Shown here in pieces: positions 1 to 8,324 of a stretch of DNA of 64,000 nt. The first letter of the stretch is position 1; every line of letters starts with the position of its first letter. A program made the translations under genes and the position numbers. The DNA lies in contig NZ_JAMKCQ010000001.1 of the NCBI RefSeq assembly GCF_024169515.1, positions 2,914,001 through 2,978,000 of the forward strand, read 5' to 3'. This stretch comes from Erwinia aphidicola. Its GTDB lineage: Bacteria > Pseudomonadota > Gammaproteobacteria > Enterobacterales > Enterobacteriaceae. The notes beneath the pieces were generated by a model. The model searched no databases. It was not told the DNA's origin and was given only the letters and a program-made list of their open reading frames with translations.

Positions 1-697
1 GCACAATCAGCGACAGGATAAGCCACGCATTATTACGGTTAAAGAAGTCGCGCAGGGGAGCAATGACCGCTTCTTCCAGCGTGTTAGGCCGGGCAATGCT
101 GCTGTCTGGCTCTTTCGCCAGCAGCGTGGCAATCACGCCGGGCACCATCATCGCTGCCATCAGCCACCAGATCGCCTGCCAGCCGAGGTAACGGTCTGCC
201 AGCCACAACGCCAGACCGCCAGAAACCAGCATCGCCAGCCGGTAGCCCAGCACGCTGATGGCCGCACCGTTACCGCGTTCAGCAGCGGAGAGCACGTCGG
301 TTTTCCATGCGTCAAAAACGATATCCTGGGAGGCCGAGCAGAACGCCACCAGCACCGCCAGCGCAGCCAGCATGGTCAGGTCACGTGAGGGCTGCATAAA
401 GCCCATCAGCGCAATGCCGACAATCAGCAGCAGCTGCGTGAGTAATAGCCATCCACGCCTGCGCCCGAGAAACGGCGGCGTGTAGCGGTCCATCAGCGGG
501 GACCAGAGGAACTTAAAGACATAGGCCTGACCGACCAGTGAAAAGAAGCCGATGGTTTTAATATCGACATTTTCCACCGCCATCCACGCCTGCAGCGTAC
601 CGGATGTCAGAGCCAGCGGAAGGCCGGAGGCGAAACCGAGTAATAGAAGGAGGGCAGAATTGCGCCGGGTGAAAATCTGCAGATAGTGATTGGACAT
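1..697 (-). CDS. ampG: Muropeptide permease AmpG (partial, C-terminus beyond the left edge)
   Basis: Inner-membrane MFS transporter that imports anhydro-muropeptides for cell-wall recycling. The reverse strand reads from an ATG at 697 (MSNHYLQIFTRRNSALLLLL) through several hydrophobic helices, with the AmpG-like stretches FLWSPLMDRY and GRRRGWLL and a SASQDIVFDAW segment in the first third. About 232 residues are visible; the rest lies off the window. It sits upstream of yajG on the same strand, as in E. coli, and the two are probably co-transcribed. Identification rests on sequence and conserved neighbours. Confidence 0.93.
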   Translation of the reverse strand, partial: MSNHYLQIFTRRNSALLLLLGFASGLPLALTSGTLQAWMAVENVDIKTIGFFSLVGQAYVFKFLWSPLMDRYTPPFLGRRRGWLLLTQLLLIVGIALMGFMQPSRDLTMLAALAVLVAFCSASQDIVFDAWKTDVLSAAERGNGAAISVLGYRLAMLVSGGLALWLADRYLGWQAIWWLMAAMMVPGVIATLLAKEPDSSIARPNTLEEAVIAPLRDFFNRNNAWLILSLIV

Positions 698-741
698 ACG
701 GACCTTAAATCAGGCCCGGCTTCCTGCCGGGCCAGGGGGGA

Positions 742-1320
742 TTAACGCGCGTTCTGCTTAATGAATTCGCTCACGCTGGTATCCTGCGCCATATCAGCAA
801 TCACGTCGCCCAGACTCTGGTTCACCACATTAGTGATTTTCTGATTGGTGGCGGAGAAGGCCCCTTCAACGCTGTTAGTCTGACGGTAGTTCTTGACCTG
901 TTTGCTGCCGTTTTTCGCGGTGGCAATGATCGAGATATCCGCTTTGGTCGTGATGCTGTAACGCACGTTGCCCTCGGTGACATCGGCATACAGACCGTTA
1001 ACCACGATCTGCAGGTCAACCGCGCCGTTAGGGCCGATCATATAACCACGGGCCGTCATTTGTTTCTCCAGCGTTTCCTGCAGCAGGAAACGTAGGTCGC
1101 GTGATGGCGTCAACGTGATGAGCTGGCCGTCGCGGTTCACCTTCGCCAGAGCCTGATCGCTGCGCTGATCGGCCCCGTTGATGCTGACGGTGATGCCCAT
1201 CAGGCTTGGGTCGCGCTGCGGCAGCTGAATTTTTGGTGCTACATCAAGCGTATTGCTGTTACTCGCACAGCCAGCCAGAATAAATGCGGCCAGCAGAGGG
1301 AAAAATAATTTTTTTAACAT
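742..1320 (-). CDS. yajG: Lipoprotein YajG
   Basis: Predicted 192-residue lipoprotein of unknown function, the same length as E. coli YajG. The start at 1320 is chosen because it gives a clean lipoprotein signal peptide (MLKKLFFPLLAAFILAGC, lipobox LAGC with Cys18); the open frame continues upstream without any signal-like sequence. Conserved blocks include SINGADQRSDQALAKV, KQMTARGYM and the C-terminal FIKQNAR. It precedes ampG on the same strand and is divergent from bolA. Confidence 0.95.
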   Translation of the reverse strand: MLKKLFFPLLAAFILAGCASNSNTLDVAPKIQLPQRDPSLMGITVSINGADQRSDQALAKVNRDGQLITLTPSRDLRFLLQETLEKQMTARGYMIGPNGAVDLQIVVNGLYADVTEGNVRYSITTKADISIIATAKNGSKQVKNYRQTNSVEGAFSATNQKITNVVNQSLGDVIADMAQDTSVSEFIKQNAR

Positions 1321-1608
1321 GCTTATTTTCTCGATAACGTGAGTAGTATTGCTGACAAAACTGCGGTCATCATAACATCGCCAGTAGCCAGTGGAAGACC
1401 TGATAGCGCGTAAATTCATCGCGTTGCGGATTTTTCAGACATCGGAACGCGTGAGTCTTTGACCGCCGCAGCCGCGTTAGGTTTCTTTGTGACGTCAGAG
1501 TTATCTGCCTTCGCAGGAAAAATTCAGCAAAACGGGCCAGTTTTAGCTAAAAACAGACTACGATTGAAAGGGATGGGGCGTAGTTCTCTGCATCAGAGGA
1601 GTTCAGGT

Positions 1609-1923
1609 ATGATCCGCGAACAAATAGAAGAAAAGTTACGTACGGCGTTTTCGCCGGTGCACCTTGAAGTGCATGATGAAAGCTACCGCCATAACGTGCC
1701 GGCGGGTGCAGAGAGTCATTTCAAAGTGGTGATCGTCAGCGACAGCTTTGTCGATCAGCGTTTCCTCACGCGGCATCGCGCTATTTATGGCGTGTTGTCT
1801 GAGGAGCTGGCGGGCAGCGTACATGCACTGGCATTACACAGCTACACCTTGAAGGAGTGGGCGGGGTTACAGGATACCGTACCCGCCTCACCGAACTGCC
1901 GTGGCGCCGGAACCCTGGCGTAA
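1609..1923 (+). CDS. bolA: BolA morphology/iron-sulfur regulator
   Basis: 104-residue BolA-family protein, linked to stress morphology and to [2Fe-2S] partnership with monothiol glutaredoxins. The start at 1609 ([14 protein letters not shown]) follows a CAGAGGAG-type ribosome site; the reading frame is open further upstream but that part has no homology. The invariant family segment [12 protein letters not shown] and the conserved His in LTRHRAIY are present. The last residues ([11 protein letters not shown]) are variable between species. It is divergent from yajG and ends at a hairpin terminator. Confidence 0.95.
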   Translation: MIREQIEEKLRTAFSPVHLEVHDESYRHNVPAGAESHFKVVIVSDSFVDQRFLTRHRAIYGVLSEELAGSVHALALHSYTLKEWAGLQDTVPASPNCRGAGTLA

Positions 1924-1941
1924 ATTAAGCGCACTCACAGA

Positions 1942-1964
1942 AAACGGCCTACGGGCCGTTTTTT
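1942..1964 (+). terminator. Rho-independent terminator after bolA
   Basis: Inverted repeat ACGGCC/GGCCGT followed by a run of six T, 20 bases after the bolA stop. Confidence 0.8.
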
Positions 1965-2059
1965 CATTTATAGCCGCCAAAACCCCTTGTCCTCAGTATT
2001 ATCTGACGCAATATCGACAAAAATGGTGAAAGTAGCGCGATTTGGAGGGGCGTGTAGCC

Positions 2060-2088
2060 TCGACTCGCTTAGACGTTGTCGCTATAAT
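2060..2088 (+). promoter_or_regulatory. Probable sigma-70 promoter of tig
   Basis: A perfect TATAAT (2083-2088) lies 17 bases after TCGACT (2060-2065, four of six matches to TTGACA). This leaves a leader of about 150 nt before tig. The rest of the 1965-2243 gap shows no gene. Confidence 0.6.
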
Positions 2089-2243
2089 GCTGCGTCTATT
2101 TTTCCGGAATGTCTTCGGGACGCTTCTGTTAACAGGGAATGCGGTTCTGGCACCAGAAGCCGTCCCGGTTCTTAGATGCAGCCTGTGTTCACCACAGGCT
2201 GCGTCTGAAGTTGACCGAGCACGTGATTTTTTGAGGTAATAAG

Positions 2244-3548
2244 ATGCAAGTTTCAGTAGAAACAACTCAGGGCCTGGGCCGTCGCGTTACGATTACCGTT
2301 GATAAAGATGTGATCGAGAACGCGGTGAAAAGTGAGCTGGTCAGCGTAGCTAAGAAAGTGCGCATCGACGGTTTCCGCAAAGGAAAAGTGCCGATGAGCG
2401 TAGTGACACAGCGTTACGGTGCTTCCGTTCGCCAGGATGTTCTGGGCGATCTGATGCAGCGCAACTTTGTTGACGCGATCATCAAAGAAAAAATCAATCC
2501 GGCTGGCGCACCTCAGTATGTGCCGGGCGAATACAAAATCGGCGAAGACTTCACTTTCTCTGCAGAGTTCGAAGTTTATCCGGAAGTTGAGCTGAAAGGT
2601 CTGGACGCAATCGAAGTTGAAAAACCGGTTGTTGAAGTGACTGACGCTGACGTTGACACCATGCTGGACACCCTGCGCAAGCAGCAGGCCACCTGGAAAG
2701 AAACCGACGCAGCAGCGACAGCTGAAGACCGCGCAACCATCGATTTCTCCGGTTCTGTAGACGGTGAAGAGTTCGAAGGCGGCAAAGCGTCTGACTTCGT
2801 ACTGGCGATGGGCCAGGGTCGTATGATCCCAGGCTTCGAAGAGGGTGTTGTTGGCCACAAAGCGGGCGAAACTTTCACTATCGACGTCAACTTCCCGGAA
2901 GATTACCACGCTGAAAACCTGAAAGGGAAAGCAGCGAAGTTTGAAATCGTGCTGAAGAAAGTTGAAGAGCGTGAGCTGCCAGAATTCACCGAAGAGTTCA
3001 TCAAACGTTTCGGCGTTGAAGATGGTTCTGTCGACGGTCTGCGTGCAGAAGTGCGTAAAAACATGCAGCGTGAGCTGAAAGGCGCCGTGCGTAACCGCGT
3101 GAAGACTCAGGCAATCGATGGTCTGGTGAAAGCTAACGACATCGACGTTCCTGCTGCACTGATCGACGGTGAAATCGACGTGCTGAAGCGCCAGGCTGCA
3201 CAGCGCTTTGGCGGCAACGAAGCGCAGGCTCTTGAGCTGCCTCGTGAACTGTTCGAAGAGCAGGCAAAACGCCGCGTTGTTGTTGGCCTGCTGCTGGGCG
3301 AAGTGATTCGTACCCACGAGCTGAAAGCTGACGAAGACCGTGTTAAAACGATGATTGAAGAGATGGCTTCTGCTTACGAAGATCCATCAGAAGTCATCGA
3401 GTTCTACAGCAAGAACAACGAGCTGATGAACAACATGCGTAATGTCGCGCTGGAAGAGCAGGCTGTTGAAGCCGTGCTGGAAAAAGCGAAAGTGACTGAA
3501 AAAGCCACTAACTTCCAGGAACTGATGAACCAGAGCCAGCCGGCCTGA
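2244..3548 (+). CDS. tig: Trigger factor, ribosome-bound chaperone
   Basis: 434-residue peptidyl-prolyl isomerase and chaperone that binds nascent chains at the ribosome exit. The N-terminal ribosome-binding domain carries the signature GFRKGKVP (about residues 43-50, the L23-docking loop). The FKBP-type PPIase domain spans roughly residues 150-240 ([31 protein letters not shown]), followed by the long helical C-terminal arms. Length equals the family norm. A TGAGGTAATAAG ribosome site precedes the ATG. It is the usual neighbour of clpP. Confidence 0.98.
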   Translation: MQVSVETTQGLGRRVTITVDKDVIENAVKSELVSVAKKVRIDGFRKGKVPMSVVTQRYGASVRQDVLGDLMQRNFVDAIIKEKINPAGAPQYVPGEYKIGEDFTFSAEFEVYPEVELKGLDAIEVEKPVVEVTDADVDTMLDTLRKQQATWKETDAAATAEDRATIDFSGSVDGEEFEGGKASDFVLAMGQGRMIPGFEEGVVGHKAGETFTIDVNFPEDYHAENLKGKAAKFEIVLKKVEERELPEFTEEFIKRFGVEDGSVDGLRAEVRKNMQRELKGAVRNRVKTQAIDGLVKANDIDVPAALIDGEIDVLKRQAAQRFGGNEAQALELPRELFEEQAKRRVVVGLLLGEVIRTHELKADEDRVKTMIEEMASAYEDPSEVIEFYSKNNELMNNMRNVALEEQAVEAVLEKAKVTEKATNFQELMNQSQPA

Positions 3549-3573
3549 TTATCAAATCTGTAAGTTGACGTGA

Positions 3574-3602
3574 AGCCCGCAACCTCCCGGTTGCGGGCTT
3601 TT
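3574..3602 (+). terminator. Terminator of tig
   Basis: Strong stem AGCCCGCAA/TTGCGGGCT with an eight-base loop and a short T tract, 26 bases after the tig stop. Confidence 0.85.
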
Positions 3603-3714
3603 GTCATTTATAGGGAAAAATCCGACTACTTTTAACGGTTGTTTGCTCATTTAATCTGCAAATTATCGCGTAAGCTACTTTTCCTGGTTAGCAGTTGATA
3701 AAAACGTTGTTATG

Positions 3715-3743
3715 CTTGAAATAGCAGGGGATCATCCCCAAAT
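3715..3743 (+). promoter_or_regulatory. Sigma-32 heat-shock promoter of clpP
   Basis: CTTGAAA (3715-3721), 14 bases, then CCCCAAAT (3736-3743). This is a near-exact match to the RpoH consensus CTTGAAA-N(11-16)-CCCCATNT. It lies about 135 nt upstream of the clpP start, in agreement with the known heat-shock control of E. coli clpPX. The remainder of the 3603-3879 gap shows no gene. Confidence 0.8.
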
Positions 3744-3879
3744 CGTAACCACGAAGTCACCAGCCCGATAACTGTCCGGGCGGCATCGGGTGTAAGGCCT
3801 GGAATCATAGTGTTCCTGATCGCTCTCAAGTAATATCACTACAGAGTGTTGCCAAATGAAATTTATCCAGGAGACGATA

Positions 3880-4503
3880 ATGTCATACAGCGGCGAACGT
3901 GAACTAACTGCACCTCAGATGGCTTTAGTGCCAATGGTGGTTGAACAAACTTCTCGCGGAGAGCGTTCATACGACATCTACTCGCGCCTGCTGAAAGAGC
4001 GCATTATTTTCCTGACTGGCCAGGTTGAAGACCACATGGCCAACCTGATCGTCGCACAGATGCTGTTTCTGGAAGCGGAGAATCCAGAAAAAGACATCCA
4101 CCTGTATATTAACTCTCCTGGTGGCGTGATCACCGCAGGGATGTCGATTTACGACACCATGCAGTTTATTAAACCTGATGTCAGCACCATCTGTATGGGC
4201 CAGGCTTGCTCCATGGGAGCATTTCTGCTGACCGCAGGGGCGAAAGGTAAGCGTTACTGCCTGCCAAATTCACGCGTGATGATCCACCAGCCACTGGGCG
4301 GTTTCCAGGGCCAGGCATCTGATATTGATATCCATGCGCGTGAAATTATCAAAACCAAGCACATGATGAATGAACTCATGGCGAAACATACGGGTCAGAC
4401 GATTGAAACGATCGAGCGCGATACCAATCGCGACCGTTTCCTGTCGGCGAGCGAATCCGTAGAGTACGGCTTAGTGGATTCCGTGTTGTCCCAGCGTAAC
4501 TGA
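3880..4503 (+). CDS. clpP: ATP-dependent Clp protease proteolytic subunit ClpP
   Basis: Serine peptidase forming the tetradecameric chamber of ClpXP and ClpAP. 207 residues as in E. coli when started at the ATG at 3880 (MSYSGERE), which has AGGAG eight bases upstream; an ATG 24 bases earlier is in frame but lacks homology. The catalytic triad is intact by alignment: Ser111 (GQACSMGAF), His136 (MIHQPLGG), Asp185 (RDTNRDRF). A propeptide is present at the N-terminus. It is followed after 109 bp by the first clpX, so this is the housekeeping copy. Confidence 0.98.
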   Translation: MSYSGERELTAPQMALVPMVVEQTSRGERSYDIYSRLLKERIIFLTGQVEDHMANLIVAQMLFLEAENPEKDIHLYINSPGGVITAGMSIYDTMQFIKPDVSTICMGQACSMGAFLLTAGAKGKRYCLPNSRVMIHQPLGGFQGQASDIDIHAREIIKTKHMMNELMAKHTGQTIETIERDTNRDRFLSASESVEYGLVDSVLSQRN

Positions 4504-4538
4504 TTAACATGTTGTTGTGACATAGTGCCGTTGCCTCT

Positions 4539-4564
4539 GCAGGCCGTTCAGGTGGCGGCCTGCG
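4539..4564 (+). other. Stem-loop in the clpP-clpX spacer
   Basis: GCAGGCCG and CGGCCTGC form an eight-base-pair stem around a short loop, between clpP and the first clpX, with no T tract. It may be an mRNA-processing or partial-attenuation structure. Function not shown. Confidence 0.45.
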
Positions 4565-4612
4565 AAGCTGACCCCACGTGGGAAGGTGAGTGTGACAATG
4601 AGGGGAAAGTAA

Positions 4613-5887
4613 ATGACCGATAAACGCAAAGACGGTTCAGGGAAGCTGCTGTACTGCTCTTTTTGCGGCAAAAGCCAGCATGAAGTGCGTAAGCTGATTG
4701 CCGGCCCGTCAGTGTATGTCTGCGATGAATGCGTCGACTTATGTAACGACATCATCCGCGAAGAGATTAAAGAGGTTGCGCCGCACCGCGATCGCAACTC
4801 GCTGCCTACGCCGCATGAGATCCGCCACCACCTTGACGATTACGTTATCGGCCAGGAGCGGGCGAAAAAGGTGCTGTCGGTGGCGGTGTATAACCACTAC
4901 AAGCGCCTGCGCAACGGCGACACCAGCAACGGTATTGAGCTGGGCAAAAGTAACATTCTGCTGATCGGCCCGACCGGTAGCGGTAAAACTTTGCTGGCGG
5001 AAACGCTGGCGCGCCTGCTGGACGTGCCGTTCACCATGGCGGATGCCACCACGCTGACCGAAGCGGGTTACGTGGGCGAAGATGTGGAAAACATCATTCA
5101 GAAGCTGCTGCAGAAGTGCGACTACGACGTGCAGAAAGCGCAGCGCGGCATTGTTTACATCGATGAAATTGACAAGATTTCGCGTAAATCTGACAACCCG
5201 TCGATTACCCGCGATGTCTCCGGCGAAGGCGTGCAGCAGGCGCTGCTGAAGCTGATCGAAGGCACGGTGGCGGCGGTTCCTCCGCAGGGCGGGCGTAAGC
5301 ATCCGCAGCAGGAGTTTTTACAGGTTGATACCTCGAAAATTCTGTTTATCTGCGGCGGGGCGTTTGCCGGCCTGGACAAAGTGGTGTCGCAGCGCGTGGA
5401 TACCGGCACCGGGATTGGCTTTGGCGCCTCGGTGAAGGGCAAGTCAGAGAAAGCCACCGAAGGCGAGCTGCTGGCCCAGGTGGAGCCGGAAGATTTGATC
5501 AAGTTTGGTCTGATCCCGGAGTTCATCGGCCGTCTGCCGGTGGTGGCAACGCTGACCGAGCTGAGTGAAGACGCGCTGATCCAGATCCTGCGCGAGCCGA
5601 AAAACGCGCTGACCAAGCAGTATCAGGCGCTGTTTAACCTGGAAGGCGTGGAGCTGGAGTTCCGTGAGGATGCGCTGACGGCGATTGCTAAGAAAGCGAT
5701 GTCGCGCAAAACCGGCGCGCGCGGCCTGCGTTCAATCGTGGAAGCGGCACTGCTGAATACCATGTACGATCTGCCGTCGCTGGACGACGTCGAGAAAGTG
5801 GTGGTGGATGCTCAGGTTATCGAAGGTGATAGTGAGCCTAAGGTGATCTACGGTCAGCACGAAACCCAGCAGGCTTCCGGCGAATAA
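4613..5887 (+). CDS. clpX: Clp protease ATP-binding unfoldase ClpX, first copy
   Basis: AAA+ unfoldase that feeds tagged substrates to ClpP; 424 residues, the family length. The N-terminal zinc-binding domain (CSFC...CDEC, residues about 15-40) is complete, as are Walker A GPTGSGKT (about 120-127), Walker B IVYIDEID, the pore loop GYVGED and the ClpP-binding IGF loop, seen as IGFGASV. It lies 109 bp after clpP and is probably in its operon. This copy carries more changes from E. coli ClpX than the copy at 6860, especially in the last 50 residues ([20 protein letters not shown]). Long internal stretches are almost identical in DNA to the second copy. Confidence 0.97.
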   Translation: MTDKRKDGSGKLLYCSFCGKSQHEVRKLIAGPSVYVCDECVDLCNDIIREEIKEVAPHRDRNSLPTPHEIRHHLDDYVIGQERAKKVLSVAVYNHYKRLRNGDTSNGIELGKSNILLIGPTGSGKTLLAETLARLLDVPFTMADATTLTEAGYVGEDVENIIQKLLQKCDYDVQKAQRGIVYIDEIDKISRKSDNPSITRDVSGEGVQQALLKLIEGTVAAVPPQGGRKHPQQEFLQVDTSKILFICGGAFAGLDKVVSQRVDTGTGIGFGASVKGKSEKATEGELLAQVEPEDLIKFGLIPEFIGRLPVVATLTELSEDALIQILREPKNALTKQYQALFNLEGVELEFREDALTAIAKKAMSRKTGARGLRSIVEAALLNTMYDLPSLDDVEKVVVDAQVIEGDSEPKVIYGQHETQQASGE

Positions 5888-5908
5888 GCGGCGAGCGAGG
5901 CAAATAAA

Positions 5909-5941
5909 AACGGCCCGTATAAACATACGGGCCGTTTTTTT
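5909..5941 (+). terminator. Terminator after the first clpX
   Basis: A 12-base-pair stem AACGGCCCGTAT/ATACGGGCCGTT followed by seven T. The convergent clpP-like gene ends 19 bases further on, and the A-rich left flank would let the hairpin act in both directions. Confidence 0.85.
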
Positions 5942-5959
5942 ATCCCCGGAGCACGTAAA

Positions 5960-6553
5960 TCAGGCTTCGAGTTCATCCCAGCTACTGACCACGTGAGTAG
6001 CAATACCGTAATCAACGGCCTGCTGCGGACTCATCCAGTAGTTGCTGTCGGTATCTTTCTCGACTTTCTCCAGCGGCTGACCGGTTGCATTGCTGATCAG
6101 CTTATTAATACGCTCACGGGCGCGCAGCAGCTCTTTTGCCTCGATTTCAATGTCTGAAACCTTACCGCGCACGCCGCCTAACGGCTGGTGGATCATAAAG
6201 CGAGTATTAGGCAGCGAGTAGCGGTCATTTTTCTCGGCAGCAAGGAAGATGGTGATCCCAGCGCTGGCGACCCAGCCGGTACCGATAACCATCACTTTCG
6301 GCTTAACGAATTTGATCATGTCGTGGATGGTATCACCCGCTTCGACGTGACCGCCCTGGCTGTTGATGAACAGCTTGATCGGCTCATCGCCCATTTCCTG
6401 CAGGATCAGCAGCTGAGCGGTAACTTTCTCGGCAAGTGCCTGATTAATCTCACCGGAAATGATAATAGAGCGTGACTGCAGCAGTTTATTGACTGCCAGC
6501 GCTGAACTCTTCTCTTCCTGGCCGGTTTCTTCTTTCTCTGGCTCTTGCGGCAT
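5960..6553 (-). CDS. Divergent second ClpP-type protease subunit (Ser-His-Asn triad)
   Basis: 197-residue member of the ClpP fold, inserted in inverse orientation between two clpX genes. It resembles the second-ClpP type of some gamma-proteobacteria rather than housekeeping ClpP (FINSQGGHVEAGDTIHDM, GTGWVASAGITIF). Ser97 and His122 (MIHQPLGG) are kept, but the position of the catalytic Asp is Asn171 (EKDTDSNYWMS), an S-H-N triad like that of Listeria ClpP1. The N-terminus is acidic (MPQEPEKEETGQEEKSS) and lacks the ClpP propeptide and axial-loop sequence. The start at 6553 is preceded by TGGAGTG; an upstream in-frame ATG at 6604 is rejected because it lies in the likely promoter. It may form hetero-oligomers with ClpP or a separate ring; this is inference. 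Confidence 0.9.
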   Translation of the reverse strand: MPQEPEKEETGQEEKSSALAVNKLLQSRSIIISGEINQALAEKVTAQLLILQEMGDEPIKLFINSQGGHVEAGDTIHDMIKFVKPKVMVIGTGWVASAGITIFLAAEKNDRYSLPNTRFMIHQPLGGVRGKVSDIEIEAKELLRARERINKLISNATGQPLEKVEKDTDSNYWMSPQQAVDYGIATHVVSSWDELEA

Positions 6554-6592
6554 GTTTACACTCCATCGGATTATCATAAGTGACCAGAGTTT

Positions 6593-6620
6593 AGCATAAT
6601 CCAATTATCAGCTAAATCAA
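6593..6620 (-). promoter_or_regulatory. Candidate promoter of the second clpP
   Basis: On the minus strand TTGATT (6615-6620), 16 bases, then TATGCT (6593-6598). The start point would be about 33 nt upstream of the ATG at 6553. The divergent clpX copy begins at 6860, so the 306-bp gap 6554-6859 must hold control signals for both genes. No clear sigma-32 site is seen here; a weak TTGGTC/TATTAA pair (6770-6796) faces the second clpX. Confidence 0.45.
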
Positions 6621-6859
6621 CAGTAACATTGCCCCCTATTTCTTATCTAAAACAGCATGTTAAATCGAAATCTGGCATCATGTTCAGCCGCTTGCTCACT
6701 TTTAGTACCGTCGCGCTCTGCGCACTATCCTGTGCACCTTTAACCCGGTGTTATGGAGTTTTACTGCCATTGGTCGGGGGAAATGGGCTATATTAAGGGC
6801 TGATACGCATAAATGAGACAGCCCACTTCAGGTCTGTTGATAAGGCATGAGGTTAACTG

Positions 6860-8134
6860 ATGACAGAGAAGCGCAAAGACGGTTCAGGGAAGCTGCTGTA
6901 CTGCTCTTTTTGCGGCAAAAGCCAGCATGAAGTGCGTAAGCTGATTGCCGGCCCGTCAGTCTATATCTGCGATGAATGCGTCGACTTATGTAACGACATC
7001 ATCCGTGAAGAGATTAAAGAGGTTGCGCCGCACCGTGAGCGTAACTCCCTGCCTACGCCGCATGAGATCCGCCACCACCTTGACGATTACGTTATCGGTC
7101 AGGAGCGGGCGAAAAAGGTGCTGTCGGTGGCGGTGTATAACCACTACAAGCGCCTGCGTAACGGCGACACCAGCAACGGTATCGAGCTGGGCAAAAGTAA
7201 CATTCTGCTGATCGGCCCGACCGGTAGCGGTAAAACCCTGCTGGCGGAAACGCTGGCGCGCCTGCTGGACGTGCCGTTTACCATGGCGGATGCCACCACG
7301 CTGACCGAAGCGGGTTACGTGGGCGAGGATGTGGAAAACATCATTCAGAAGCTGCTGCAGAAGTGCGACTACGACGTGCAGAAAGCGCAGCGCGGCATTG
7401 TTTACATCGATGAAATTGACAAGATTTCGCGTAAATCTGACAACCCGTCGATTACCCGCGATGTCTCCGGCGAAGGCGTGCAGCAGGCGCTGCTGAAGCT
7501 GATCGAAGGCACGGTGGCGGCGGTTCCTCCGCAGGGCGGGCGTAAGCATCCGCAGCAGGAGTTTTTACAGGTTGATACCTCGAAAATTCTGTTTATCTGC
7601 GGCGGAGCGTTTGCCGGCCTGGACAAAGTGGTGTCGCAGCGCGTGGATACCGGCACCGGGATTGGCTTTGGCGCCACGGTGAAGGGCAAGTCAGAGAAAG
7701 CCACCGAAGGCGAGCTGCTGGCCCAGGTGGAGCCGGAAGATTTGATCAAGTTTGGTCTGATCCCGGAGTTCATCGGCCGTCTGCCGGTGGTGGCAACGCT
7801 GACCGAGCTGAGTGAAGACGCGCTGATCCAGATCCTGCGCGAGCCGAAAAACGCGCTGACCAAGCAGTATCAGGCGCTGTTTAATCTGGAAGGCGTGGAG
7901 CTGGAGTTCCGTGATGAAGCGCTGACGGCGATCGCTAAAAAGGCGATGTCGCGCAAAACCGGCGCGCGCGGCCTGCGTTCAATCGTGGAAGGCGCGCTGC
8001 TGGACACCATGTACGATCTGCCGTCGATTGACGACGTCGAGAAGGTGGTAATTGATGAATCGGTGATCGCCGGTGAAAGCCAGCCGATGTTGATTTATGG
8101 AAAACCGGAAGCGCAGCAGGCTTCTGGCGAATAA
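6860..8134 (+). CDS. clpX: Clp protease ATP-binding unfoldase ClpX, second copy
   Basis: A second complete 424-residue ClpX with zinc finger, Walker A and B, pore loop and IGF loop (IGFGATV). At most variable positions, including [28 protein letters not shown] and the end [13 protein letters not shown], it matches E. coli ClpX better than the first copy, so it may be the ancestral gene sitting before lon. The two copies differ by only a handful of bases across roughly 5040-5670 versus 7290-7920, while flanking and 3' parts differ more, which suggests gene conversion. It is separated from clpP by 2.3 kb and must have its own promoter. Ribosome site: GAGG about nine bases upstream. Confidence 0.97.
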   Translation: MTEKRKDGSGKLLYCSFCGKSQHEVRKLIAGPSVYICDECVDLCNDIIREEIKEVAPHRERNSLPTPHEIRHHLDDYVIGQERAKKVLSVAVYNHYKRLRNGDTSNGIELGKSNILLIGPTGSGKTLLAETLARLLDVPFTMADATTLTEAGYVGEDVENIIQKLLQKCDYDVQKAQRGIVYIDEIDKISRKSDNPSITRDVSGEGVQQALLKLIEGTVAAVPPQGGRKHPQQEFLQVDTSKILFICGGAFAGLDKVVSQRVDTGTGIGFGATVKGKSEKATEGELLAQVEPEDLIKFGLIPEFIGRLPVVATLTELSEDALIQILREPKNALTKQYQALFNLEGVELEFRDEALTAIAKKAMSRKTGARGLRSIVEGALLDTMYDLPSIDDVEKVVIDESVIAGESQPMLIYGKPEAQQASGE

Positions 8135-8163
8135 ATAACCAAATCAATCCAGTCAGTTATCTT

Positions 8164-8189
8164 AAAAGGGGGAAAATGTTCCCCCTTTT
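8164..8189 (+). terminator. Terminator after the second clpX
   Basis: AAAAGGGGG/CCCCCTTTT stem with an eight-base loop, 30 bases after the stop. Confidence 0.8.
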
Positions 8190-8210
8190 GCTTTTCTCGT
8201 TACCCCAACA

Positions 8211-8238
8211 TTGAATCTATTCCGTTCATCCCCATATA
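8211..8238 (+). promoter_or_regulatory. Sigma-32 heat-shock promoter of lon
   Basis: TTGAAT (8211-8216) is separated by 13 bases from CCCCATATA (8230-8238). The CCCCATATAC element is the same as I recall for the E. coli lon heat-shock promoter. It lies 87 nt upstream of the lon start. Confidence 0.85.
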
Positions 8239-8324
8239 CTCAGATACCTGTGGGTCAAACTGCACTTTTTCTGGATGATGTGGTTCCCCTTACCCTGGCG
8301 GAAATTAAACTAAGAGAGAGCTCT

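Noticed and set aside
2253..3317. Long open frame on the minus strand opposite tig (354 codons)
   Set aside because: It is antisense to trigger factor, rich in Phe, His and Gln from codon mirroring, and has no recognisable homology.
6554..6604. Upstream start (ATG at 6604) for the second clpP
   Set aside because: It overlaps the candidate -10 element, lacks a ribosome site, and adds residues without homology.
4613..8134. clpX duplication as an assembly artefact
   Set aside because: The copies differ in many bases and amino acids, and have unrelated flanks and terminators, so they are two real genes, although read mapping would be needed for proof.
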